Of a stretch of DNA of 64,000 nucleotides, positions 16,511-25,644 are shown one piece after another; positions within the stretch are counted from its first letter, which is position 1, and the number at the start of each line of letters is the position of its first letter. Below the pieces are notes generated by a model. That model ran no database searches, had not been told where the DNA came from, and saw only the letters and a program-made list of their open reading frames with translations. Source of the DNA: Arsenophonus nilaparvatae (lineage in GTDB: Bacteria > Pseudomonadota > Gammaproteobacteria > Enterobacterales > Enterobacteriaceae); assembly GCF_000757905.1 (NCBI RefSeq), contig NZ_JRLH01000006.1; one strand, written 5' to 3'. The translations under genes and the position numbers were made by a program.

Positions 16511-17674
16511 TCAAACATAATAGTGTGTTACTTTTAAGGGAGTTGTGCTCGTTGATGCACCACTTTGGCGACCTCTTTGCGGCAAAATAGCCTCAAATGC
16601 CCTTACTTTAAATGTCACGGAGTGGGGAATGACAATTTGGGGACGATACAATTTATTCATCAGATTATTTAAATCTTCAGCTTTATCTATTGCATAAACC
16701 TTAGTCGACGTTGCCGGCGAAAACTCCCTGAGATCACGGATCAAACGATACCCTACCCCTTTGATCATATCTTTTCCGTAAAAAATCAAATCGGTAGCTT
16801 TATGACTTTCAACTTCCCCATGAAAAAATTTTTCTTTATCGCTCTGGTCAAGCCATTCAGGAGGAGTTGTTGTTGGCCTCTGATCATTTTGAGCCAAATC
16901 TGTCATTTCAAGGTGAGCATATTTCTTTATATCACTATCTACACCACTCAAGGGGATCCTGTAAAGCGTATCACCAAAACGACTTGTGGTTTTTTTAGTC
17001 GTTGCCCCAATTTCAAGACCAAAGAATACAAAGTCATCTGTAGCAAAACTATCAAGATCTAATTGAACCGTATTTGATTGATTAAATTTCACTCTATCTT
17101 TCGATAACTGAACTCTTGACTTTAACTGTAAACTTCCGTCTGGCTGCCTTAAATCTGAAGAAGTAAAGTGGGTAAGGTAGAAAGGTTGTTGTTGAAACAT
17201 TACCAAAAATTTTTGTTCCTGAGGGGTCAGAATTATTGATTCTTTTAGTAAAGAGAGGTTTTTTTGTGACAAAGCTGATATCGCATCTTTACCCTTTTTA
17301 TTTTTTAAACTTTGCCATGCTTCTCCAGAAGATACCATTCTATCATAAGCATCATTCACTTTTTTGGGAGCCCTACCATCCACATCTTTAAATGTCACAG
17401 GATTATTGCGTACCATTCTAAATAGGTTCATCCCATCGACCGCCCCGGCGGGATCCGCACTTAGCCAGCGGCCTACCCATGGTTGATAGTAGCGGTAGCC
17501 GTAGTAGTACAACCCGGTGATATCCCGTTCCTTGCCAGAGTAACGAATAGTTTTGTAGTCCGCCTCCATTTGGCTACGAGCTATCCATAGTGCAGTACCG
17601 CCATATGGGTAGTACTCTTCTTGGCTAATAATATTGCCGATGCCGTCCACCTCCAAACAGCTGCTGCCAATCAA
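16511..17674 (-). CDS. TccC-like toxin, 3' part: Rhs core end plus variable toxin domain
   Basis: 387 residues in the frame following the break. It starts at TTG, which overlaps the TGA of the 5' part. Residues about 1-100 carry the conserved end of the Rhs cage of Tc toxins: GLEVDG-like start, YYPYGGTA, RYSGKERDITGLYYYGYRYY, GRWLSADPAG and MVRNNPVTF, the segment after which TcC proteins self-cleave. Residues about 105-387 form the hypervariable effector. It has LTHFTSSDL and DDFVFFGLEIGATTKKTTSRFGD, which recall the ADP-ribosyltransferase-type TccC effectors, but that assignment is tentative. It would need TcA and TcB partners, which are not in this window. Whether it is translated depends on re-initiation or recoding. 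Confidence 0.8.
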   Translation of the reverse strand: MIGSSCLEVDGIGNIISQEEYYPYGGTALWIARSQMEADYKTIRYSGKERDITGLYYYGYRYYQPWVGRWLSADPAGAVDGMNLFRMVRNNPVTFKDVDGRAPKKVNDAYDRMVSSGEAWQSLKNKKGKDAISALSQKNLSLLKESIILTPQEQKFLVMFQQQPFYLTHFTSSDLRQPDGSLQLKSRVQLSKDRVKFNQSNTVQLDLDSFATDDFVFFGLEIGATTKKTTSRFGDTLYRIPLSGVDSDIKKYAHLEMTDLAQNDQRPTTTPPEWLDQSDKEKFFHGEVESHKATDLIFYGKDMIKGVGYRLIRDLREFSPATSTKVYAIDKAEDLNNLMNKLYRPQIVIPHSVTFKVRAFEAILPQRGRQSGASTSTTPLKVTHYYV

Positions 17675-19443
17675 AAGCTATAACGTAATTGATCATTGTC
17701 GATATCATCTGGTTTTCCGCTCACCCAATGCAGTACCTGCACCTGAGCATTACCAGCCTCACCGATCGTAATCACTTGTAAATTTTCGGTTTCACTGTTA
17801 TTAGCGACCTTAATGCGTAACTCTAGACCCGGTAAATATAGCACCTGTTGTGTTTGCATGGTATTCGCAGTTTTTTGTCTGCTAATTTTAATGAGGCGCT
17901 GGCTGTTAGCGTCATAGCGGTAGCCTTCATTATCGTCTGCCGTTCCGGTACGGTGAATCGGTGTCACCTTAAGTAATTCATCGCGTAGCGTCCATTCTAG
18001 GCTCTGACCTGGCTGTAACTGTTTTTGCTGACCATTCACCGTGAACAGCGCATCAACCTCTGACGGATTATTGGTTAGTGAACTTAATACTCCTCGATTG
18101 CTACGGTCACTGACCGTGATATCTGTCGTGTAATTGTTATTGCTGGTTGGTGCGCTATGGCGTATCTGTATCAGGTTACCGGCACTATCGTAACCATAGA
18201 TGCGGATGTAGTTAGTATATGCTGAACTATCTGTGGGAAAGGGCACGGGGACAGAAAATAAATGACCACCCTGTTGACCAAAATTGGCCATTTCACGGCC
18301 AGTAGCGTTGACCAACTGGTACAAGCTGTCATAGCTATACCTGCTTTCAGGAACCACTTTCTGGTTGCGCCAGAAACGGGTTTTTTCAGCATCATTACTG
18401 ATGCTCAGTACATTACCCACCGGATCATATTGGTAACGTAAATCTTGTAGCACTTTAGCGCCCACAATGTGACCGGTTGGGCGTTCGGTTTTTATCCCTA
18501 TAAGACGCTGAGTCTCCGGTTCATAACTATAGGTAGTCACGACGTCGTTACCATGCACTTCTTGCAGCTTCTGCCCAGCAGCGGAATACGTCAGAGATTT
18601 CATAATAACCTGCTCCGTTCCTCCTTTCACCGTCAGCCAGCGACCGGCAAGCAAACCAGCCACGTCATATGTCATACGTTGCTGATTACCAGCTGCATCA
18701 ATGGTAGTTAGCAGCGCACCAACAGCATTCGCAGTGGTCAGAGTGGTGTAGGTTTCTGCGTTCAACAGAGCGTTCCAAGCAGATGCATCTTCTCCCTGCC
18801 AGTCAGCAAAAATATCCGGGTTGCAGGCATTTTTTAGCAGCTGACGAGTGACAGAGAGTGCTACGCCAGTCAAGGCAACGCTATCAGTCTGCACCAAGCC
18901 GGCCGTGTCGTAGTGACTGACACACTGCCCAGCGAGGTTCAGCTCTTTTTCCGTTTGTGTATCACCTCCATACATAAAACGCTCGGTAATTCGGACTACT
19001 TCATCATTTACCTGCTCCGTTACACTCAGCAAACGGCCTGGTAGATCACTTTTCTCATAGTCAAAAGTACGGATGACAGTCTGACTCTGATCCTCCACCT
19101 TATCGTCAGTGATACGAAGGTTACTGAGAGTCATAAAGGGTCTGCCGGCGACATCGTTCAGGGAGACGGTGGTACCATCGTCCACGCCTTGCGTACGCAA
19201 GGCATTGCCAGTCACATCAGTCCAGTAGGTAAAATTCACCAAACCAGCTTTGTACAGACGCGGATCGGCGCTTTGAATCAAGAAACCACGAGCATCATAT
19301 TGATAATGAGTGATGCGTTCCTCGGTCACTGCCGGTGTATCCGGATGACAATGGTAGGCGATAGCACGTACAGTTAGATTACGGTTGTCAAGCACCGTGA
19401 TCGTTGGGGTGCCGTGGTGTACTGTAATATTATTATTAAGCAT
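17671..19443 (-). CDS. TccC-like toxin, 5' part: Rhs/YD-repeat cage
   Basis: About 590 residues of YD/Rhs repeats (ITHYQYDARGFLIQSADPRL, YRYDANSQRLIKISR, QVLHWVSGKPDDIDNDQLRY), matching the N-terminal two thirds of TccC proteins from Photorhabdus-type Tc toxins. I set the start at the ATG at 19443, preceded by AAAGGAA with seven bases of spacing; TccC proteins begin just before the ITVLDNRNLTVR segment, so the longer frame to 19491 is unlikely. The frame ends in RYSF-stop exactly where relatives continue RYSYDNLIGSS, about seven bases shorter than expected. That makes this a frameshift, not a natural gene end. Confidence 0.85.
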   Translation of the reverse strand: MLNNNITVHHGTPTITVLDNRNLTVRAIAYHCHPDTPAVTEERITHYQYDARGFLIQSADPRLYKAGLVNFTYWTDVTGNALRTQGVDDGTTVSLNDVAGRPFMTLSNLRITDDKVEDQSQTVIRTFDYEKSDLPGRLLSVTEQVNDEVVRITERFMYGGDTQTEKELNLAGQCVSHYDTAGLVQTDSVALTGVALSVTRQLLKNACNPDIFADWQGEDASAWNALLNAETYTTLTTANAVGALLTTIDAAGNQQRMTYDVAGLLAGRWLTVKGGTEQVIMKSLTYSAAGQKLQEVHGNDVVTTYSYEPETQRLIGIKTERPTGHIVGAKVLQDLRYQYDPVGNVLSISNDAEKTRFWRNQKVVPESRYSYDSLYQLVNATGREMANFGQQGGHLFSVPVPFPTDSSAYTNYIRIYGYDSAGNLIQIRHSAPTSNNNYTTDITVSDRSNRGVLSSLTNNPSEVDALFTVNGQQKQLQPGQSLEWTLRDELLKVTPIHRTGTADDNEGYRYDANSQRLIKISRQKTANTMQTQQVLYLPGLELRIKVANNSETENLQVITIGEAGNAQVQVLHWVSGKPDDIDNDQLRYSF

Positions 19444-20562
19444 GGATAGATTCCTTTGTTTAGGTTCAGATATCAACAGCCTTACGGCCATTCATAAAGA
19501 TCTCTGCTTACAACAAGTGTAGGGGCTTGCGGACGAACTAATAATATCAAAACGCATTAATGACCTGTTTTTATCTCATTAATCTTGATAAAATAATTAT
19601 ATATCAATGCATTAAATAACCATATTAAAAATGAATCAAACATAAAAATACAGTTTATTATTATTAATTCAACTGATAAACAGTTCTTTGCAGGTATAAA
19701 ATAAAACCACAGTAAAAAAATTTACTGTCCCGCTCGCCTGCTTGTCTTGATAATAGGCTTTCCTCAATAGGCAATCGCTTTCAACTTTATCGAATTGAAA
19801 TCAGCGATACTGGTCTTTGCGATCAGGGACACTACCAATATTAATTAGTTATATTTATTAAACCTTTCAATTGTTTCATTTAAGTTATCAACTGATGTTT
19901 CTTTCGATTGATCCGCTAGCTTGATTACCTTAGAGCTATTGATTAATACTCCACCAATAATCGCTAATCCTCCAAACCTTAACATAAAATTCTGCCATCA
20001 TTTAGTAGGCTGTAATAGCGTTATCAATAACCCATATATTTGCTGTTAATAAAGTACTTGTTTGCTATTTAAATTATGCTTTATCAAAAATTATCACTAG
20101 ACGATCTTTATTCAATAACAAATAGCATTGCAAAAAATTTTAAAAAAATATTTATTTCTTTCAATTTATTGAAATAACCAAATGCAAATAGTATTTAATG
20201 CTGTTTTATTTTTCATTTTCTTTAATCAACCTTTTTTACAAGAAAAGTAATTTAATTATTTACTCTAAATTATTTGCTAGGTATTATTTTTAATATTAAA
20301 GCCAAAATTTACATATGTTCTCAATAACAAAATAGCCAATCATTTTTAGTATTCAGCAATCTAAATGCAACAGTGGCGGAAGCGACAAATGATAAAAGAA
20401 ATTCACAATAATAAGGTTTAATCCTGATAGTAATAAATAAATTTTATTGGAAAAATTATTGTAGAAACTCAAACTTATCTCAGCCAACAGGCAAGTCACT
20501 GATGTTTTGAAATAGCGTTAAAATGAAATAATAATTCTGTTGCTAATTAAGGATTTAAAATT
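19444..20562. other. Long AT-rich region between tccC and the protease-effector gene
   Basis: About 1.1 kb with no substantial gene. It contains a 46-codon minus-strand ORF (19845-19985) and a slightly GC-richer stretch at about 19725-19835, which may be a remnant of coding DNA. The remainder is A/T-rich, with no recognisable repeats. It would include the tccC promoter on the left and the effector promoter on the right. Confidence 0.45.
19845..19985 (-). CDS. 46-residue hypothetical ORF
   Basis: Reads MLRFGGLAIIGGVLINSSKV, then a hydrophilic, possibly helical tail ending NETIERFNKYN. The N-terminal 17 residues are hydrophobic and could be a membrane anchor. No good ribosome site is visible and no family is recognised, so it may be chance or a fragment. 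Confidence 0.25.
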   Translation of the reverse strand: MLRFGGLAIIGGVLINSSKVIKLADQSKETSVDNLNETIERFNKYN

Positions 20563-21378
20563 ATGCCATATATTTCAAACAGTCCCCCAAATCCCCATCC
20601 AACGGGTCATTGGGGTGATACCTCTACGGCTGGTCACAGTTTATCAGCTGAGTTTAGCAAGCCACCCTCGCCAGAAAAGTCCGGATTTTGTTCCTGGATG
20701 CGTAATTTTTTCAATTATTTAACTGGCACTTTCGGTGAGAAATTAAGTTGCTCAAAGCTAAATTCTGCCTTAGATGAGATCTTCAAACCAACAAATGGCT
20801 GGCAAACAAAAGCCCATTTTGAATTCGGCGGAACAAATCAAGTTGGCTACCGCAGCAAGCAAACGGACGGTATAACTTATATTGTCTCTTCTGCTTGCCA
20901 TGATTTAACTAACCCTAATCCAATGCAGGATCTATTATCCGGTGGCCGTACTGCTGCACAGACGCTGAATGAAATTAAAAAAGCCTATCCCCACGAGCAA
21001 GTCAAAGTCTTAGTACCGATCGCCCAAAGCAATAAATTCTGCGGTAGTACTCGAGGCCATTTTGTCTTACTAGAAGTCGATATGCATGCAGGTAAAATTC
21101 AATCGGCTAAAATCCATGATTCAAAAGGCCCACTGCTTGATACTTTTTATATTGGTGCAGCACATTTAACCAAGCAATTATTGGTAGAAAAGGAGCTAGG
21201 TTTAGACAAAGATTTTGCCGTCACTAGCGAACATCTTGGACATCAAGCCCTGCTTAATAGTAAAGATTGTGGACGTTTTACCGCTTATTATGCCGACAAA
21301 ATTATCGATGATAATTTATCGAACGCTAATGCTAAAGACGCCCACGCTTTTTTTGCTCGTTATCAAAAGTTGGCTTAA
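20563..21378 (+). CDS. Candidate CE-clan cysteine protease effector (Ulp1/YopJ-like)
   Basis: 271 residues. A Pro/Ser-rich, low-order N-terminus (about 1-40) precedes a compact domain. The catalytic layout of clan CE is visible: His166 in RGHFVLLEVD, Asp186 in KIHDSKG twenty residues later, Gln228 as possible oxyanion-hole residue, and Cys236 in NSKDCGRFTAYYADKI. This H-D-Q-C order with a DCG nucleophile motif is that of SUMO/ubiquitin-like proteases and of bacterial effectors such as SseL, XopD and ChlaDUB; YopJ acetyltransferases share the fold. The host target would be a ubiquitin-like protein, by inference. No signal peptide is visible, which suits a type III or other effector. A good AAGGA stands nine bases before the ATG. 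It is a lone gene. Confidence 0.68.
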   Translation: MPYISNSPPNPHPTGHWGDTSTAGHSLSAEFSKPPSPEKSGFCSWMRNFFNYLTGTFGEKLSCSKLNSALDEIFKPTNGWQTKAHFEFGGTNQVGYRSKQTDGITYIVSSACHDLTNPNPMQDLLSGGRTAAQTLNEIKKAYPHEQVKVLVPIAQSNKFCGSTRGHFVLLEVDMHAGKIQSAKIHDSKGPLLDTFYIGAAHLTKQLLVEKELGLDKDFAVTSEHLGHQALLNSKDCGRFTAYYADKIIDDNLSNANAKDAHAFFARYQKLA

Positions 21379-21387
21379 AAATTAACT

Positions 21388-21487
21388 GGTTTTGTCGCAT
21401 TAATAGAAATTAATTTTGCTCAACAATAAATAGACTTCTCGGCTAGTTAGAAATAAAAAATGTAATAATGATTAATGCGACAAACCA
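21388..21487. repeat. Inverted repeat pair flanking a 65-bp segment
   Basis: TGGTTTTGTCGCATTAAT at 21388-21405 is repeated in reverse complement at 21471-21487, with one T fewer. The interior is AT-rich and non-coding. It could be a long-loop transcript-end hairpin of the effector gene or a small MITE-like element. Confidence 0.55.
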
Positions 21488-21667
21488 ATAAATCTTAATA
21501 GCAGAGAAATAGCGTTTGTAATAAATAAACAACAATAGTTTAAAAAACACTTTATGCCGTTCGTTAATACGATTAATTAAAATAATTCTGTAAAAGTAAA
21601 ATAAGCCCCTACGGAGCTTAATTATTAATGAAAATAACGATAATTATTTCATACATACTAGCTAAAA

Positions 21668-22075
21668 TTATATTTGAGATAAAGTAGCATCAATTTTTTC
21701 TGGACGAAGTGTATACATACCACCATTAAATGGGTCAACAATTAACCAACCTATTAATCCACCAAAGAAAAAATTACCAGCAACATACCATCCATTAGCA
21801 CTCGCTTTTAACGGTAAGGTAACCGGTTTTAATCCTTCCTTTGTCAAAGTAATTTCATAACTTTTTTTACCAAAATAACCACCCTCAGATTTTTCTAATG
21901 TAATTCCCTGAGGTGTTTTTCCTTGAGCAATGATCGATCCCTTTTCATCTTTGACGGAAAATTCAGCGCCAGACGGATTGCTATTAATCTGTATACGCTG
22001 AGTTTTTTCACCCACTATCGTTGCACAGCCACTCATTATTCCCATTGCAATTAAAGCTAAAACTAATTTTTTCAT
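21668..22075 (-). CDS. Small lipoprotein with PEGA-like domain
   Basis: Starts MKKLVLALIAMGIMSGCATI, with lipobox MSGC (Cys at about residue 17). A beta-rich PEGA-type segment follows: QRIQINSNPSGAEFSVKDEKG and GKTPQGITLEKSEGGYFGKKSYEITLTKEG. A hydrophobic GNFFFGGLIGWLIVDPFNGGMYTL stretch comes near the end, as in many phage-like and enteric surface lipoproteins. I chose the ATG at 22075 because AGGG lies six bases upstream; two extra codons are possible from 22081. Its role is unknown, probably outer-membrane associated. It is a single gene with its own upstream spacer. Confidence 0.75.
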   Translation of the reverse strand: MKKLVLALIAMGIMSGCATIVGEKTQRIQINSNPSGAEFSVKDEKGSIIAQGKTPQGITLEKSEGGYFGKKSYEITLTKEGLKPVTLPLKASANGWYVAGNFFFGGLIGWLIVDPFNGGMYTLRPEKIDATLSQI

Positions 22076-22302
22076 TATCATCCCTGTGATAAATAAAGTT
22101 AAATAATTTTAACTAAAACAAGGTGTAAAATAAATATGAGGTTATTTATTTTATAGCCCCAATAAAACCAATTTGATTTAGTTTTATATCGCGATTAAAT
22201 AATATTGTTATAAAATAAGGAACCAATAAAGCCGTTTAAATTCGGCGTAACTTTTATCCAGCTAAAAAATAATTTTGTCACTGTTAAAAAATAGGAAACG
22301 GT

Positions 22303-22746
22303 ATGTCAATAATGATTAGAAAGATGGAGAAAAATGACCATAAGGTTTGGGCAACTATGCGTCTGCAACTATGGGATCGACATGCCCATGATGCCCATCT
22401 TAGTGACATAGATAAAATGCTGAGTAGTAAGCAAAATGCAGGATATATCGCTATGTTAAACCATCAGGCAGTCGGTTTTGCCGAAATTTGCCTACGGGAA
22501 TATGCCAACGGCTGCACCAAACAACCGGTTCCCTTTTTGGAAGGTATTTGGGTTAAGCCTGAATACCGTCAACAAGGTATTGGTCAGGCATTGATCAATA
22601 AAATAACCACCGATCTGATTGCAAAGGGATTTGGAGAACTCTGTTCCGATGCCGAAATTGACAATAAACTATCACATAAAGCTCATCAAAATTGGGGCTT
22701 TAATGAAACAGAACGCGTTATCTGTTTTCGTAAAGAGCTTATCTGA
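22303..22746 (+). CDS. GNAT acetyltransferase, AAC(6')-like
   Basis: 147 residues, with AGGA six bases before the ATG. The GNAT core has the acetyl-CoA motif GIWVKPEYRQQGIGQALI (Arg-x-x-Gly-x-Gly/Ala type). The order FLEGIWV, then CSDAEIDNKLSHKAHQNWGFNETERVICFRKEL is the one seen in chromosomal aminoglycoside 6'-N-acetyltransferases, as in Serratia and Acinetobacter. The family acetylates the 6'-amino group of aminoglycosides using acetyl-CoA. Whether this copy acts on a drug or a natural substrate cannot be told from sequence. It stands alone between a lipoprotein gene and mutS. Confidence 0.8.
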   Translation: MSIMIRKMEKNDHKVWATMRLQLWDRHAHDAHLSDIDKMLSSKQNAGYIAMLNHQAVGFAEICLREYANGCTKQPVPFLEGIWVKPEYRQQGIGQALINKITTDLIAKGFGELCSDAEIDNKLSHKAHQNWGFNETERVICFRKELI

Positions 22747-23080
22747 TAGCAATTCTCACTACTATGACGCAAGCAACTAAATAACAGTTACATATGTTTT
22801 CTCCACTCCGCTCGCAATGTAGTCAATAAATTTGCCATAGAACCTTTATGAGGCTAATTTTGTGAGCACTATTTTTTCATCGCCGTGACTTCTGGTTATT
22901 GCTTATCCATAGTATAGTGAAGAAAATTTTTCATAAGTGGCTAGATTTTGCTAACAAACGGACAATCTATTTTAAAACCAATCCGTTACACAGCAAAGTG
23001 TTCGGGTTTAATTAAAATAGCATTCAGTCAGCAAGTCTTACCGGCAATATTACAACTCAAAGAGTTAAAAAATAAAAACT
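22747..23080. other. Intergenic region upstream of mutS
   Basis: 334 bases without an ORF. It must contain the mutS promoter, but neither a clear -35/-10 pair nor a ribosome site better than a weak AGAG before the mutS ATG was found. Confidence 0.4.
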
Positions 23081-25642
23081 ATGACTAATTCCCAAAACTT
23101 CGCTTCCCATACCCCAATGATGCAGCAATATCTACGCCTTAAGGCACAACATGCTGATATTTTGTTATTTTATCGGATGGGTGATTTTTATGAATTATTC
23201 TTTGATGATGCTAAAAAAGCAGCCCAATTACTTGATATCTCACTAACTAAGCGTGGGCAATCGGCCGGCCAACCCATTCCGATGGCTGGCGTACCTCATC
23301 ATGCCGTAGAGAGTTATTTAGCCAAATTAGTTCAGTTAGGTGAGTCGGTTGCTATCTGTGAACAAATCGGTGATCCCGCCACCAGCAAAGGCCCCGTCGA
23401 ACGTAAAGTTGTTCGCATCGTAACGCCGGGAACCGTTACCGATGAAGCATTACTACAAGAGCGTCAGGACAATCTATTAGCTGCGATTTGGCAAGAAGAT
23501 AATGGTTATGGCTATGCTACTTTAGATATCACTTCCGGCCGTTTTATTATCAGTGAAATGGCTGATATCAACACCATCAGTGCTGAATTACAACGTACCC
23601 GACCGGCAGAACTGCTCTATCCAGAGAATTTTGTTGATGTTGCACTATTTGAAAATAATAAAGGACTACGTCGTCGCCCATTATGGGAGTTCGAATTAGA
23701 CACCGCTAGACAACAATTGAATCTACAATTTGGTACCCAGGATCTGATGGGTTTTGGTGTTGAAAAGGCGACATTGGCATTGCGCGCAGCGGGTTGCTTA
23801 CTGCAATATGTTAAAGATACCCAACGTACAGCATTGCCCCATATCCATAGTATTACCATGGAGCAGCAAAAAGAGACCATTATCCTTGATGCCGCTACGC
23901 GTCGTAATCTTGAATTAACACAAAATTTATCAGGTGGTAGCGAGAATACGGTAGCTGCGATACTGGATCAGTGCGTAACGCCGATGGGTAGCCGGATGCT
24001 AAAACGTTGGCTACATAGTCCGTTGCGCAATCTAAATAAATTATCCAATCGCCAACAAGCGATAGCCGGACTCCAATCTTATCATTTCGAATTACAACCT
24101 TTTCTACGCCAAATTGGTGACTTAGAACGGATACTTGCTCGTTTAGCACTCCGTTCAGCCCGGCCTCGGGATCTGGTTCGCATGCGTCATGCTTTCCAAC
24201 AATTTGCCGATATTCACGCAATATTAGATAAGATTGAATTTCCCTATTTGAAAAACTTGCAGTCACGCATTAGCTCCTTTGCATCACTGCAAACACTATT
24301 GGAAGAAGCCATTGTTGACACACCACCGGTGTTAATGCGAGACGGAGGAGTGATCGCAACCGGATATCATAGCGAACTTGATGAATGGCGTGCATTGGCC
24401 GATGGTGCCAGTGATTACTTGGAAAAACTTGAATTGCGGGAAAAAGAGAAATTAGGCATTGATAGCCTAAAAGTCGGCTTTAATGCGGTGCATGGCTATT
24501 ACCTGCAAGTCAGTCGTGGACAAAGTCATCTGGTACCTATCCATTATGTTCGTCGCCAAACCCTAAAAAATGCCGAACGGTATATTATCCCTGAGTTGAA
24601 AGAATATGAAGACAAGGTGCTAACTTCTAAAAGTAAAGCATTAGCAATTGAGAAAAAGCTTTATGAAGAACTGTTTGATCTGTTATTACCCCATTTATCA
24701 GCATTGCAAACTAGCGCCGAAGCGTTAGCAGAATTAGATGTACTCAATAATTTGGCAGAGCGCGCCGAGACTTTGGACTATCGCTGCCCAATATTAAATC
24801 AGAAACCTGGCATAGAAATTGTTGCTGGACGCCATCCAGTCGTTGAGCAGGTACTTAGTGAGCCATTTATTTCTAATCCACTGGATCTGTCACCACAACG
24901 TCGGTTGTTAATTATTACTGGCCCCAATATGGGCGGTAAAAGTACTTATATGCGTCAAGTAGCCTTAATTACACTGCTTGCTTATATAGGTAGCTTTGTG
25001 CCAGCCGAAAAAGCGATTATTGGCCCGATTGATCGGATCTTCACTCGGGTTGGTGCGTCGGATGATCTTGCTGCCGGTCGGTCAACTTTTATGGTGGAAA
25101 TGATAGAAACCGCTAATATCCTCCATAATGCGACAGAACAAAGTCTGGTATTAATGGATGAAATTGGTCGCGGTACTTCAACCTATGATGGCCTTTCACT
25201 TGCCTGGGCTTGTGCGGAAAATCTGGTTAGCCAGATTAAAGCTATGACGTTATTTGCTACGCATTATTTTGAATTAACCAATTTGGCAGATAAGCAGGAA
25301 GGTGCGGTTAATATTCATCTAGATGCAATAGAGCATGACGACACGATTGCGTTTATGCATAACGTTCAAGAAGGCGCTGCCAGTAAAAGCTATGGCCTAG
25401 CGGTGGCTTCATTGGCGGGTGTCCCCGCCAAGGTTATTCAACGAGCAAAACAGAAATTAATCGAGCTAGAAACGCTCTCCACGCTGCCAGCAAATAAATC
25501 TATTGATAATTCACAACTAGCAAAAGTAGTGGAAAAGACGGTTTCACCAGCCATTGAAACTCTCGAAAAGTTAAATCCTGATACATTAACACCTCGTCAA
25601 GCGCTAGAATTGATTTATCGGTTAAAAGAAATGGTGAAATAG
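23081..25642 (+). CDS. mutS: DNA mismatch repair protein MutS
   Basis: 853 residues, the same length as E. coli MutS and colinear with it. The N-terminal mismatch-binding domain starts HTPMMQQYLRLKAQHADILL and contains the Phe-x-Glu motif in RMGDFYELFFDDA. The connector, lever and clamp domains follow, then the ABC ATPase with Walker A GPNMGGKST (about residues 614-622), signature and Walker B VLMDEIGRGTSTYDG, and the ATHYFEL switch His. It binds mismatches and recruits MutL. The gene is intact. It is followed by miaE three bases after its stop, so the two are probably cotranscribed. Confidence 0.98.
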   Translation: MTNSQNFASHTPMMQQYLRLKAQHADILLFYRMGDFYELFFDDAKKAAQLLDISLTKRGQSAGQPIPMAGVPHHAVESYLAKLVQLGESVAICEQIGDPATSKGPVERKVVRIVTPGTVTDEALLQERQDNLLAAIWQEDNGYGYATLDITSGRFIISEMADINTISAELQRTRPAELLYPENFVDVALFENNKGLRRRPLWEFELDTARQQLNLQFGTQDLMGFGVEKATLALRAAGCLLQYVKDTQRTALPHIHSITMEQQKETIILDAATRRNLELTQNLSGGSENTVAAILDQCVTPMGSRMLKRWLHSPLRNLNKLSNRQQAIAGLQSYHFELQPFLRQIGDLERILARLALRSARPRDLVRMRHAFQQFADIHAILDKIEFPYLKNLQSRISSFASLQTLLEEAIVDTPPVLMRDGGVIATGYHSELDEWRALADGASDYLEKLELREKEKLGIDSLKVGFNAVHGYYLQVSRGQSHLVPIHYVRRQTLKNAERYIIPELKEYEDKVLTSKSKALAIEKKLYEELFDLLLPHLSALQTSAEALAELDVLNNLAERAETLDYRCPILNQKPGIEIVAGRHPVVEQVLSEPFISNPLDLSPQRRLLIITGPNMGGKSTYMRQVALITLLAYIGSFVPAEKAIIGPIDRIFTRVGASDDLAAGRSTFMVEMIETANILHNATEQSLVLMDEIGRGTSTYDGLSLAWACAENLVSQIKAMTLFATHYFELTNLADKQEGAVNIHLDAIEHDDTIAFMHNVQEGAASKSYGLAVASLAGVPAKVIQRAKQKLIELETLSTLPANKSIDNSQLAKVVEKTVSPAIETLEKLNPDTLTPRQALELIYRLKEMVK

Positions 25643-25644
25643 TT

